This document shows positions 56,231-64,000 of a stretch of DNA of 64,000 nucleotides, piece by piece. The DNA is from Rhizobium sp. WYJ-E13 (GTDB taxonomy: Bacteria; Pseudomonadota; Alphaproteobacteria; Rhizobiales; Rhizobiaceae): NCBI RefSeq assembly GCF_018987265.1, contig NZ_CP076853.1, positions 3,251,501 through 3,315,500 on the forward strand, read 5' to 3'. The notes beneath the pieces are model-generated. The model saw only the letters and a program-made list of their open reading frames with translations, did no database searches and had not been told where the DNA came from. A program made the position numbers and the translations under genes. Positions within the stretch are counted from its first letter, which is position 1. Every line of letters starts with the position of its first letter.

Positions 56231-57766
56231 ATGGGCCAGGGAAAACAGACGAGCAGTGTGACGCCGCTCCGCGCCATGAGCCGTGCCGTCTCCGTTGCGG
56301 CTATCGGCCTGCTGATTGCACCCGTCGCTTACGCGCAACAGACGACATCGCAGCAGCAATCGGCAAGCCCTACGAATTCGCGCACCGGGGCCACCTCCAC
56401 CACACAGCGCGCCGGCGCGAACAATGCGCCGGACTTTGGTGATGCAGGCGACACCACGACCGCTCCCGCCAATGCCGCCGCCCAAGCCGCGGATTCCGTC
56501 GCAGCACCTGCCTCGGCAACGCAGCCCGATGACGAGATTACCGGCGCAATCCTCGACGAGGATATGCGCAGGCTGAACACTCGCGAGCCGCGCTTTGACG
56601 AAACATCAACGCGAAAAGTGCCTGGGAGTGCCTCGACCGAAGAAACGCCGGGCATCCCTCTCGGCAGCTTCGTGCTGCGCCCAAGTGTCACCCAGACGAT
56701 CAACAGCGAGATCACCAAGGACGGTGGCACAAAAAAGAGCCGCGGCTTCCTCGAAACCGATATGGGCGCGACGCTGACCTCCGACTGGAGCCGGCATCAG
56801 TTGACCGTCACCTCCGAGGGCGCCTGGCAGAAAAACATCAGCGGCGAGGGTGAAGAGCAGCCTTCCTTCAAGATCGATGGCGATCTGCGGCTGGACCTGT
56901 CGCGCGACACGGTCGGCCACATCACCGGCGGCTATAATTTCTATCGCGAGGATACGGATGATCCGGACGCGATCGCCAACGCCGATCAGCAGTCCGATGT
57001 GCAGGAATTTACCGGCGGCGCTTCCATCGAGCACGATTTCGGGATCTTGCGCGGAACGGCCGCCGTTGCACTCTCCCGCTCGATCTATTCGGACGCCACG
57101 CTCTCGAACGGCACGACGGTTTCGCTGAGCGACCGCAATCAGACGACAGGCACGGTTCGCGGTCGTATCGGCTATGAACTGTCGCCGGCACTCATTCCGT
57201 TCATCGAAGCGTCAGTTGGCAAAACCAATTATGACGAACGCACCGATTCCTCGGGTTATCAGCGTTCGGGAGATAGCTACGGCGCCAAGGGCGGCGTGCA
57301 GGTCGATATGGGCGAAAAGCTCAAGGGCGAGGTTGCGGTCGGTTATGCAACGGCGGACTTCGATGACAACAGGCTGAAATCGATCGATACGGCAACACTC
57401 GATGCCAGCCTGCTCTGGTCGCCGATCCGCGGAACGAATGTCAATCTCGATCTCCAGACCAGCATCCAGCCCTCCACCTCGGCAGGTGAAAGCGGCTATG
57501 TCTCGCATCAGCTGACGACGACGGTCGATCATCAGCTGCGCGACAATCTGGTGGCGACGGTCATCGGCGGCGTGACGCTGCGCGATTATCCAAGCGGCAG
57601 CACCATAAGTGACGAGACGGTTTACACCGCCTCGTCTGGTCTCGTCTGGAATATCAATCGTTACCTCGACTTCACCAACACGCTTGGCTACGAGCTGACG
57701 ACACGCAAGGAAGGCGACGACTCGCAGCAATGGCGAGCCGGCGTCGGTCTCAAATTGAAGCGCTGA
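56231..57766 (+). CDS. Outer-membrane beta-barrel protein
   Basis: 511 residues. A signal peptide (VAAIGLLIAPVAYAQQ), then a low-complexity Ser/Thr/Ala/Gln stretch to about residue 110, and a C-terminal barrel (about 150-511) of alternating polar/hydrophobic strands such as GLVWNINRYLDFTNTLGYEL, ending in WRAGVGLKLKR. It looks like the BBP2-type barrel family common in Rhizobiales. Function is unknown. The gene is divergent from kdsD. Confidence 0.85.
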   Translation: MGQGKQTSSVTPLRAMSRAVSVAAIGLLIAPVAYAQQTTSQQQSASPTNSRTGATSTTQRAGANNAPDFGDAGDTTTAPANAAAQAADSVAAPASATQPDDEITGAILDEDMRRLNTREPRFDETSTRKVPGSASTEETPGIPLGSFVLRPSVTQTINSEITKDGGTKKSRGFLETDMGATLTSDWSRHQLTVTSEGAWQKNISGEGEEQPSFKIDGDLRLDLSRDTVGHITGGYNFYREDTDDPDAIANADQQSDVQEFTGGASIEHDFGILRGTAAVALSRSIYSDATLSNGTTVSLSDRNQTTGTVRGRIGYELSPALIPFIEASVGKTNYDERTDSSGYQRSGDSYGAKGGVQVDMGEKLKGEVAVGYATADFDDNRLKSIDTATLDASLLWSPIRGTNVNLDLQTSIQPSTSAGESGYVSHQLTTTVDHQLRDNLVATVIGGVTLRDYPSGSTISDETVYTASSGLVWNINRYLDFTNTLGYELTTRKEGDDSQQWRAGVGLKLKR

Positions 57767-57772
57767 ACAACC

Positions 57773-58660
57773 TTAGTTCAGACGGGCGAGCAGGTTCCTG
57801 AAGCCGTCTTCGACGCTCGGGCGAATGTCCGCTCGCTCGAGAGCAAAGGCAACGTTGGCGAGGATGAAACCATCCTTGGCACCGCAGTCGTAAGTCTCGC
57901 CCTTGAAGTGATAGCCTGCGAAATCCTGTTCCTTGAGCAGCTTCAGCATGCCGTCGGTGAGTTGGATTTCGTTGCCGGCGCCGCGTTCCTGGCTTTCCAG
58001 GATCTTGAAGACTTCCGGCTGCAGGATGTAGCGACCGTTGATGAAGAAGTTGGAAGGAGCGGTGCCCTTGGCCGGCTTTTCCACCATGCCTGTGATGCGG
58101 AAGCCCTCGCCGATCGCATCACCAACGCCGACGATGCCGTATTTGTGAGCCTGATCGGGAGCACATTCCTCGACGGCGATAATGTTGCCGCCGCTGTGCT
58201 CGTAGAGCTCAATCATGCCCTTCATGCAGCCCTTTTTGTCCTTCATGATCATGTCGGGCAGAAGCAGCGCGAAAGGCTCGTCGCCGACGATCTCGCGGGC
58301 GCACCAGACGGCGTGGCCGAGGCCGAGCGGCTCCTGCTGACGGGTAAAGCTCACCGTGCCTGCCTTGGGAAGCTGCTGCTGCAGGAGGGTGATTTCCGCC
58401 TTCTTGGCGCGCTCCTTGAGCGTCTGCTCAAGTTCGAAATGAATATCGAAGTAGTCTTCGATGACGTGCTTGTTACGGCCAGTAACAAAAACCAGATGTT
58501 CAATGCCTGCTTCAAGTGCTTCGTCGACGACATACTGAATAATTGGCTTGTCGACAACAGTCAGCATTTCCTTCGGAACCGCTTTGGTAGCCGGAAGGAA
58601 CCGCGTCCCCAGTCCCGCGACTGGAAATACTGCCTTACGAACTTTCTTATGCTGAGCCAC
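57773..58660 (-). CDS. galU: UTP-glucose-1-phosphate uridylyltransferase
   Basis: 295 residues: [20 protein letters not shown], the [20 protein letters not shown] metal/UTP loop and [13 protein letters not shown]. It makes UDP-glucose for exopolysaccharide, lipopolysaccharide and trehalose. A GTG start at 58660 with AGGAGATC upstream is used. The upstream spacer is AT-rich and contains the promoter region, with TATAGCG and TATAGTC possible -10 boxes. Confidence 0.97.
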   Translation of the reverse strand: MAQHKKVRKAVFPVAGLGTRFLPATKAVPKEMLTVVDKPIIQYVVDEALEAGIEHLVFVTGRNKHVIEDYFDIHFELEQTLKERAKKAEITLLQQQLPKAGTVSFTRQQEPLGLGHAVWCAREIVGDEPFALLLPDMIMKDKKGCMKGMIELYEHSGGNIIAVEECAPDQAHKYGIVGVGDAIGEGFRITGMVEKPAKGTAPSNFFINGRYILQPEVFKILESQERGAGNEIQLTDGMLKLLKEQDFAGYHFKGETYDCGAKDGFILANVAFALERADIRPSVEDGFRNLLARLN

Positions 58661-58864
58661 ACCGATCTCCTGTTTTGACTATACCGCTTTTACCTAAACG
58701 CTATATCGATTTGAACTAGTATAGAATTGCTACCGTTTTGCAAATGGTGACTGCCCCGGCCGCCCATGGTAAAGAATTTGTTGACTCCGTTCCTGTAATT
58801 TCGGCGTAGAGCGGACATGACGTACCGCCTTGGCTAAAACTGAAGATGACGGATACGACTGCCG

Positions 58865-60088
58865 ATGACCCAGAAATACACACACTCCCTTCGTGGTCTT
58901 GCTCTCGCCATCGTTGTCGCCACTGCGGCTGGACTGGCCCCCAATAACGCAAAAGCCGATGCCCGGTTCCAGAAGTGGATCGCGGACTTTTACCAAACTG
59001 CTGCTCAGAGTGGCATCAGTAAGGCAACGTACCAAAAAGCCTTTTCTGGGGTAAGCGAACCCGATCCCACAGTCCTCGAAAAGGCCACCTATCAGCCTGA
59101 ATTTACATCGAAGATTTGGGACTATGTCGATTCCCGCGTCAACCCCTACACTGTGGAAATTGGCCGCAAGATGGCTGCCAAACACGCTAAAACGCTCGAT
59201 GCCATCCAGCGCCAGTTCGGTGTCGACAAGTCGATTCTGCTGGCGATCTGGTCGATGGAATCAAATTACGGCGCCGTTCTCGCAAAAGATGAGCGTCTTC
59301 ACTATGTGCCGCGAGCGCTGGCCACACTTGCCTATGCCGACCCCAAGCGCGGCAAATACGCCAAGAAGCAGTTGATCGCAGCCCTGAAAATCCTGCAGAA
59401 CGGGGACGTCCCCGCCAGGGAGATGACTGGCTCCTGGGCCGGCGCCATGGGCCACACCCAATTCATCCCGACGAGCTATCTTCTTTACGCGGTCGACGCG
59501 GATGGCAATGGCCATCGCGACATCTGGAATTCCGTGCCCGATGCGCTGGCGACCTCGGCGAATCTTCTGATGAAGAATGGCTGGGATGCCGGCAGAACCT
59601 GGGGTTACGAGGTCGCAGTACCTGCTTCTGCGGCAAAGCAGGTTGGCAAGACGCACACGCTTGCTCAGTGGGCAGCACTCGGTCTCAAACGCCCGAGCGG
59701 TAAGCCCTTCAAGGATGGGCAGAGCCGCGCCGTCTTGAAGATGCCGGCCGGTTCCGATGGTCCAGGTTTCCTGATGACGGCCAACTTCTTCACGATCAAG
59801 AACTACAATGCCTCCGACAGCTATGCACTCGCCGTCGGCCTCCTCGCAGACCAGATCGCCGGCTATGGCGGCATGCAGCAGCGCTGGCCACGCCCGGAAG
59901 GCGCTCTCGACATCACCGAAAAGTTCGAACTGCAGACGCGTTTGAAGACGCTCGGCTATTATAGCGGCGACGTCGACGGCAATTTCGGCTCCGGCTCCAA
60001 GGCTGCGATCGCCGCCGTACAGGAGCGTATCGGCATGCAGCCGGATGGTGAGCCATCACTTTCGCTTCTCCACGCGCTGCGCCGCTAG
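58865..60088 (+). CDS. MltB-type lytic murein transglycosylase with PG-binding domain
   Basis: 407 residues. Signal peptide (GLALAIVVATAAGLAP), SLT_2/MltB domain at about 35-330 with the catalytic Glu in IWSMESNYGA, GSWAGAMGHTQFIPTSYL and DIWNSVPDALATSANLL, then a PG_binding_1 domain at about 345-403 (LQTRLKTLGYYSGDVDGNFG). It cleaves glycan strands in the periplasm, forming anhydro ends. The stop TAG is part of a RIME-like repeat. Confidence 0.95.
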   Translation: MTQKYTHSLRGLALAIVVATAAGLAPNNAKADARFQKWIADFYQTAAQSGISKATYQKAFSGVSEPDPTVLEKATYQPEFTSKIWDYVDSRVNPYTVEIGRKMAAKHAKTLDAIQRQFGVDKSILLAIWSMESNYGAVLAKDERLHYVPRALATLAYADPKRGKYAKKQLIAALKILQNGDVPAREMTGSWAGAMGHTQFIPTSYLLYAVDADGNGHRDIWNSVPDALATSANLLMKNGWDAGRTWGYEVAVPASAAKQVGKTHTLAQWAALGLKRPSGKPFKDGQSRAVLKMPAGSDGPGFLMTANFFTIKNYNASDSYALAVGLLADQIAGYGGMQQRWPRPEGALDITEKFELQTRLKTLGYYSGDVDGNFGSGSKAAIAAVQERIGMQPDGEPSLSLLHALRR

Positions 60089-60189
60089 AGCGCCGTGCGT
60101 CCAATCGGACGTACAAAGGATGCTCTATCCCTTAGAATCTACAGCATCGGCCCGAAAATCGATTCCGATTTTCGGGCCGATGCTGTAGA
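60087..60189 (+). repeat. RIME-like two-hairpin repeat, copy B
   Basis: About 103 bases. The first hairpin (60087-60126) begins TAGAGCGCCGTGCGTCC with the gene's TAG; the second (60138-60189) is a perfect 24-bp stem with a 4-base loop. Orientation relative to the upstream gene is the same as copy A at 14274-14378. Confidence 0.85.
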
Positions 60190-60277
60190 AGCGGGAAAAG
60201 CGTGACCTAAATAATGATGTGGAGTGGACGGAAAGCCGCTGCCCATGCAAGATGCCCGGCAGATGCGGAACTGCCCG

Positions 60278-61492
60278 ATGACGAGAAAAACTAACCGGAC
60301 CCGATGGATTCGCGTGCTTGTGTTTGCCGCAGCCGCGCTTTCCCTTTGCCTCGGCTCGATGGTGCCGATGCACTATGCCGAAGCGCAGGAGCTTCGCTAC
60401 CAGCGCCGGTCCATCCTCGATTTCTTTCTCGGGCGCCGCTACATCGATGAGAATCCGCAGCCCGAAATGCGGGACCAGCCCAGACGGCAGCAGCAGCAGC
60501 GCCGGCGCCCGCCAGCAGCACAGAAGGCCGTAACCCCGACGCGAACGGCGCCCGTAACGCCGGCTGAGCCGGTTGTTCAAAAGCTGGATAGCGCCCAGAA
60601 AATCCTTGTTGTCGGCGACTTCCTCGCTGGTGGCCTCGGTGACGGCCTCACTGCAGCCTTTGAAACCTCTCCAGGTGTCGTGGTCGAAGCCCGCAGCAAT
60701 GTGTCATCGGGTCTCGTACGCGACGACTATTACAACTGGCCCGGCGAATTGCCGAAGATGATCGACGAACTGAAGCCGGCGATGGTCGTCGTCATGATCG
60801 GCGCCAATGATCGCCAGCAGATGGTGACCGATGTCGGCAAGGAAAAATTCCGTACCGACGGCTGGTTTACCGAATACCAGCGCCGCGTACTTGCCTTTGG
60901 CAAGGAGATCACAGGCCGCAAGATCCCGTTGCTCTGGGTCGGACTTCCCGCCTTCGAATCCGATTCGATGACATCCGACGCCGTGCAGATGAACCAGCTC
61001 TATCGCAACCAGATGGAGAACATCGGCGGCGAATTCGTCGATATCTGGGACGGCTTCGTGGATGAGAACGGTAAATTCATCGTCACCGGCTCCGACGTCA
61101 ACGGCCAGCAAGTGCGCCTGCGCACCACTGACGGCATCAACCTGACACAGGCGGGCCGCCGCAAGCTCGCCTTCTATGTCGAAAAGCCGGCGCGCCGCAT
61201 TCTCGGCACCCAGGCGAGTCCCGACCTCGTGCGCCTCGATCCCGGCAACCTGCCGGCACTGACGCTGCCCACCGATCCAGTGGAACATACGCAGCCGATC
61301 AGCCTGTCCGACCCGAACCTTGATGGCGGAGCCGAATTGCTCGGCGCCAGCAGGGCTATGCCTGTGACGCTGACGAAATCGCCGCGCGATCTCCTGGTCG
61401 AGCAGGGAGAAATGGCACCGGCACCCGCAGGCCGCATCGACGACTATCGCATGCCGACGCTGAGGACGACGGCAGAAACTTCTATAAAATGA
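60278..61492 (+). CDS. SGNH-type DUF459 protein lacking two catalytic residues
   Basis: 404 residues starting MTRKTNRTRWIRVLVFAAAA, a signal peptide; several in-frame starts upstream (60224, 60245, 60263) are possible. The SGNH fold follows: block I ILVVGDFLAGGLGDGL, block III VVMIGANDRQQM and block V DGINLTQAGRRKLAF. Standard enzymes have GDS and DGxHLT; here Ser is Phe and His is Asn, so the protein is probably not a normal esterase. The tail is Pro-rich. It may bind a periplasmic glycan or acyl group. Confidence 0.85.
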   Translation: MTRKTNRTRWIRVLVFAAAALSLCLGSMVPMHYAEAQELRYQRRSILDFFLGRRYIDENPQPEMRDQPRRQQQQRRRPPAAQKAVTPTRTAPVTPAEPVVQKLDSAQKILVVGDFLAGGLGDGLTAAFETSPGVVVEARSNVSSGLVRDDYYNWPGELPKMIDELKPAMVVVMIGANDRQQMVTDVGKEKFRTDGWFTEYQRRVLAFGKEITGRKIPLLWVGLPAFESDSMTSDAVQMNQLYRNQMENIGGEFVDIWDGFVDENGKFIVTGSDVNGQQVRLRTTDGINLTQAGRRKLAFYVEKPARRILGTQASPDLVRLDPGNLPALTLPTDPVEHTQPISLSDPNLDGGAELLGASRAMPVTLTKSPRDLLVEQGEMAPAPAGRIDDYRMPTLRTTAETSIK

Positions 61493-61493
61493 G

Positions 61494-61517
61494 AAAGGAC
61501 CGCCCGAGCGGCCCTTT
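61494..61517 (+). terminator. Terminator after the DUF459 gene
   Basis: A stem AAAGGACCGC/GCGGCCCTTT with one mismatch and a CCGA loop, directly after the stop codon. The T-run is short (TTT). Confidence 0.65.
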
Positions 61518-61567
61518 GCATGAGGCTTGCCTGAAGCAGCCGCGCATCAACTGGTCGCACCACGAAG

Positions 61568-61592
61568 AACTCCGCCGGGATACGGCGGAGTT
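61568..61592. terminator. Terminator between DUF459 gene and gltD
   Basis: A perfect 10-bp stem AACTCCGCCG/CGGCGGAGTT with a GGATA loop, followed by TATTACC on the plus strand and by CTTCG on the minus strand, so it best fits the DUF459 transcript. It lies 28 bases after the minus-strand gltD stop. Confidence 0.65.
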
Positions 61593-61619
61593 TATTACCT
61601 GACCAATTCTTCCGGCAAA

Positions 61620-63074
61620 TCAGCGCGGCAGAACCGTCGAGCCCATCAACGCTTCGTCGATGGCGCGTGCTGCCTGGCGGCCTTCACGGATCGCCCAGAC
61701 CACCAGAGACTGGCCACGGCGCACGTCGCCCGCCGTCCAGAGCTTATCGACAGAGGTTTTGTAGTCGCGGTCGTTGGCGACAACATTGGTCGAGCCACGC
61801 TTGTCGGTGTTGAGCGTCAGTTTGCCATCGAGCTCCTTCAGCACGCTGTCTTTGAACGGACCGCTGAAACCGATGGCGATGAAGGCGAGATCCGCCTTGA
61901 TGACGAAATCCGTTCCCGGTACCGGGCGACGACGCTCATCGACTTCACAGCACTTCACGCCCGTCAGCACGCCGTCTTCACCGACGAATTCGAGCGTCGC
62001 GACCTGGAATTCGCGGATCGCGCCTTCGGCCTGCGAAGAGGAGGTGCGCATCTTCGTTGCCCAGAAGGGCCAGACAGCGAGCTTGTCTTCCTTTTCCGGC
62101 GGCTGCGGGCGAATGTCGAGCTGGGTCACCTTGACCGCCCCCTGACGGAAAGCCGTGCCGACGCAGTCCGAAGCCGTATCACCACCGCCGACGACGACGA
62201 CATGCTTGGCGCCGGCCAGGATCGGATCGGACGGCCAGCCGGTACTGTCGATGTTTTCGCGGCCGACACGCTTGTTCTGCTGCACCAGATAGGGCATCGC
62301 GTCATGAACACCGGCGAGATCGGTGCCTGGAATGCCGGCTTCACGCGGTGTCTCGGAACCGCCGCAGTAAAGCACGGCATCATGATCAGCCAGAAGCTGT
62401 TCGACATTGACGTCGACGCCGACATTGACGCCGCAATGGAAGGTCACGCCCTCGCCCTTCATCTGCTCGACACGGCGATCGATGAAGTTCTTCTCCATTT
62501 TGAAGTCCGGAATGCCGTAGCGCAGCAGGCCACCCGGCTTTGTCTCGCGCTCATAGACATGCACATCATGGCCGGCGCGGCCGAGCTGCTGGGCTGCCGC
62601 CATACCGGCCGGACCGGAGCCGATGATCGCTACCTTCTTGCCGGTATGGATCGTCGCCGGCTGCGGACGAATGAAGCCGAGTTCGTAGGCCTTGTCGGCG
62701 ATTGCCTGTTCGACCGTCTTGATTGCGACCGGCGCATCTTCGAGGTTCAGCGTGCAGGCTTCCTCGCACGGAGCCGGGCAGACGCGGCCGGTAAATTCCG
62801 GGAAGTTGTTGGTCGAATGCAGGTTCTGGATCGCCGCTTCCCAGTTGTTGTTGTAGACGAGGTCGTTCCAATCAGGAATCTGGTTATGAACAGGGCAACC
62901 CGTTGGGCCGTGGCAATAGGGAATGCCACAGTCCATGCAGCGGGCTGCCTGTTTCTGCACTTCCGGGTCCGACATCGGGATCGTGAATTCACGGAAATGC
63001 CGGATGCGGTCCGACGCCGGCTGATACTTCGCTACCTGCCGATCGATTTCCAGAAACCCTGTTACCTTACCCAT
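61620..63074 (-). CDS. gltD: Glutamate synthase small subunit (GltD)
   Basis: 484 residues: Cys clusters [19 protein letters not shown] and [12 protein letters not shown] for the iron-sulfur site, FAD loop [17 protein letters not shown] and NADPH loop [16 protein letters not shown]. It feeds electrons from NADPH to GltB. The start at 63074 ([12 protein letters not shown]) has AAGGGACG upstream; an upstream in-frame extension looks noncoding. It follows gltB on the same strand with about 225 bases between, so the pair is probably one operon. Confidence 0.95.
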   Translation of the reverse strand: MGKVTGFLEIDRQVAKYQPASDRIRHFREFTIPMSDPEVQKQAARCMDCGIPYCHGPTGCPVHNQIPDWNDLVYNNNWEAAIQNLHSTNNFPEFTGRVCPAPCEEACTLNLEDAPVAIKTVEQAIADKAYELGFIRPQPATIHTGKKVAIIGSGPAGMAAAQQLGRAGHDVHVYERETKPGGLLRYGIPDFKMEKNFIDRRVEQMKGEGVTFHCGVNVGVDVNVEQLLADHDAVLYCGGSETPREAGIPGTDLAGVHDAMPYLVQQNKRVGRENIDSTGWPSDPILAGAKHVVVVGGGDTASDCVGTAFRQGAVKVTQLDIRPQPPEKEDKLAVWPFWATKMRTSSSQAEGAIREFQVATLEFVGEDGVLTGVKCCEVDERRRPVPGTDFVIKADLAFIAIGFSGPFKDSVLKELDGKLTLNTDKRGSTNVVANDRDYKTSVDKLWTAGDVRRGQSLVVWAIREGRQAARAIDEALMGSTVLPR

Positions 63075-63299
63075 ATTTTCGTCCCTTACCCTCATGACCG
63101 CCTCGCCTGCGGCCAGTTGTCTGTTCAGCCTCGATCGCGGAGGCAGGTTGTTTGCTTTGGCCGTCATCAGAACATATCTCCTGATTTCCATCCACGCGGT
63201 CGCGCCAGCTTCAAGCTCGCGGCTGATCGTCGTTGAGTCATTGAGATATTTCAGTCACCCGCCACGCGCTGTTGAGGCGTGGCGGATTGTTCGGTGCAA

Positions 63300-64000
63300 T
63301 TACTCGGCAGCGATGCCCATCCGGCTGCGCTCCATTTCCTCAAGCGCGCGGCGATATTCGACCGGCATGACCTTGCGGAATTTCGGACGGTAGTCACCCC
63401 AGTGCTCAAGGATTTCCTTGGCACGAGTAGAGCCCGTGTAGTGCAGGTGATTGGAGATCAGCTGATAGAGCCGTTCCTCATCGTGGCGCGTCATGTCACC
63501 GGAGACGTCGACGCGTCCCTTGTGCATGAGGTCGCCACCGTGGTGGTGCAGCTTCTCCAGCATGTCGTCCTCTTCCGGAACCGGCTCGAGCTCGACCATG
63601 GCCATGTTACAGCGGCTGGCGAAATCACCGGCTTCGTCGAGAACATAGGCCACGCCACCGGACATGCCGGCTGCGAAGTTGCGGCCCGTTCCGCCGAGCA
63701 CGACAACCACGCCGCCCGTCATATATTCGCAGCCGTGGTCGCCCACGCCCTCGATGACGGCGATCGCGCCGGAGTTACGAACCGCAAAGCGCTCGCCCGC
63801 GACACCGCGGAAGTAGCACTCACCTTCGGTCGCGCCGTAGAGCACCGTATTGCCGACGATGATTGAGTTCTCAGCCACGATCCTCGAATTGTCAGGCGGA
63901 CGGATGATGATCTTGCCGCCCGAAAGACCCTTGCCGACATAGTCGTTGCCGTCGCCAACGAGGTTGAAGGTGATGCCGCGCGCCAGGAACGCGCCGAAGC
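63300..64000 (-). CDS. gltB: Glutamate synthase large subunit (GltB), C-terminal part
   Basis: About 233 C-terminal residues, running off the window end. They form the GXGXG beta-helix domain, with [38 protein letters not shown] and [19 protein letters not shown]. GltB makes glutamate from glutamine and 2-oxoglutarate. No start codon lies inside the window; an internal ATG at 63878 is not the gene start. The small-subunit gene follows downstream. Confidence 0.96.
   Translation of the reverse strand, partial: FGAFLARGITFNLVGDGNDYVGKGLSGGKIIIRPPDNSRIVAENSIIVGNTVLYGATEGECYFRGVAGERFAVRNSGAIAVIEGVGDHGCEYMTGGVVVVLGGTGRNFAAGMSGGVAYVLDEAGDFASRCNMAMVELEPVPEEDDMLEKLHHHGGDLMHKGRVDVSGDMTRHDEERLYQLISNHLHYTGSTRAKEILEHWGDYRPKFRKVMPVEYRRALEEMERSRMGIAAE

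Overview
The window reads as a chromosomal segment from a Rhizobiaceae alphaproteobacterium, most likely the genus Rhizobium. This rests on the high GC content, homospermidine synthase, an Omp10-type lipoprotein, GapR, a cysteine-free L36, DUF1244/DUF1036 proteins and two copies of a RIME-like two-hairpin repeat. No rRNA, tRNA, CRISPR array, insertion sequence or prophage was recognised.

1-14.3 kb is a chemosensory locus. A long minus-strand operon runs STAS protein, CheY, CheA, CheW, four methyl-accepting proteins (MCPs), a second CheW and CheR, which leaves the window at base 1. The first four genes overlap by ATGA. The four MCPs share one C-terminal half but differ in periplasmic domain and in HAMP-type units (1, 3, 4 and 2 in transcription order). 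Two of them share a roughly 1,022-bp, near-identical stretch. Facing the operon is a plus-strand gene for a soluble coiled-coil protein with a degenerate MCP hairpin and CheZ-like D-x-T-x-Q residues.

14.3-31.4 kb holds a Sel1-repeat protein with a ThiE-like protein, a TauE exporter, an ArsR regulator, two DUF465 proteins, purE-purK, rpmJ, a TPR protein, an alpha/beta hydrolase, an NTF2-like/SDR pair with a divergent HxlR regulator and a three-box operator, gamma-glutamyltransferase, a membrane AraC regulator, a threonine dehydratase, a lipase-like protein without its nucleophile, and an SDR facing a GlxA-type regulator.

31.36-31.78 kb has no gene but carries about nine AACCTCC(T/G)CC elements in both orientations. 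31.8-46.8 kb holds a phytanoyl-CoA dioxygenase-like gene, a LysR regulator facing a coupled tautomerase-cupin-DUF4865 operon, DUF1036-pyk, an N-formylglutamate amidohydrolase, DUF1244, gapR, a DUF882 protein, an NtrC-type regulator, pepF, and pabB with a pabC-like gene.

46.8-64 kb holds DUF3445, hss, omp10, a 5'-nucleotidase fused to LysM, hemH, a small membrane reading frame broken by one in-frame TGA, SPFH-nfeD, kdsD, a beta-barrel protein, galU, a lytic transglycosylase, a DUF459 protein lacking two catalytic residues, and gltD-gltB (gltB partial). Most of this half is housekeeping: purine, folate, haem, polyamine, envelope and glutamate metabolism. Gene starts were chosen from Shine-Dalgarno sites, signal peptides and overlaps; no alignment was run.
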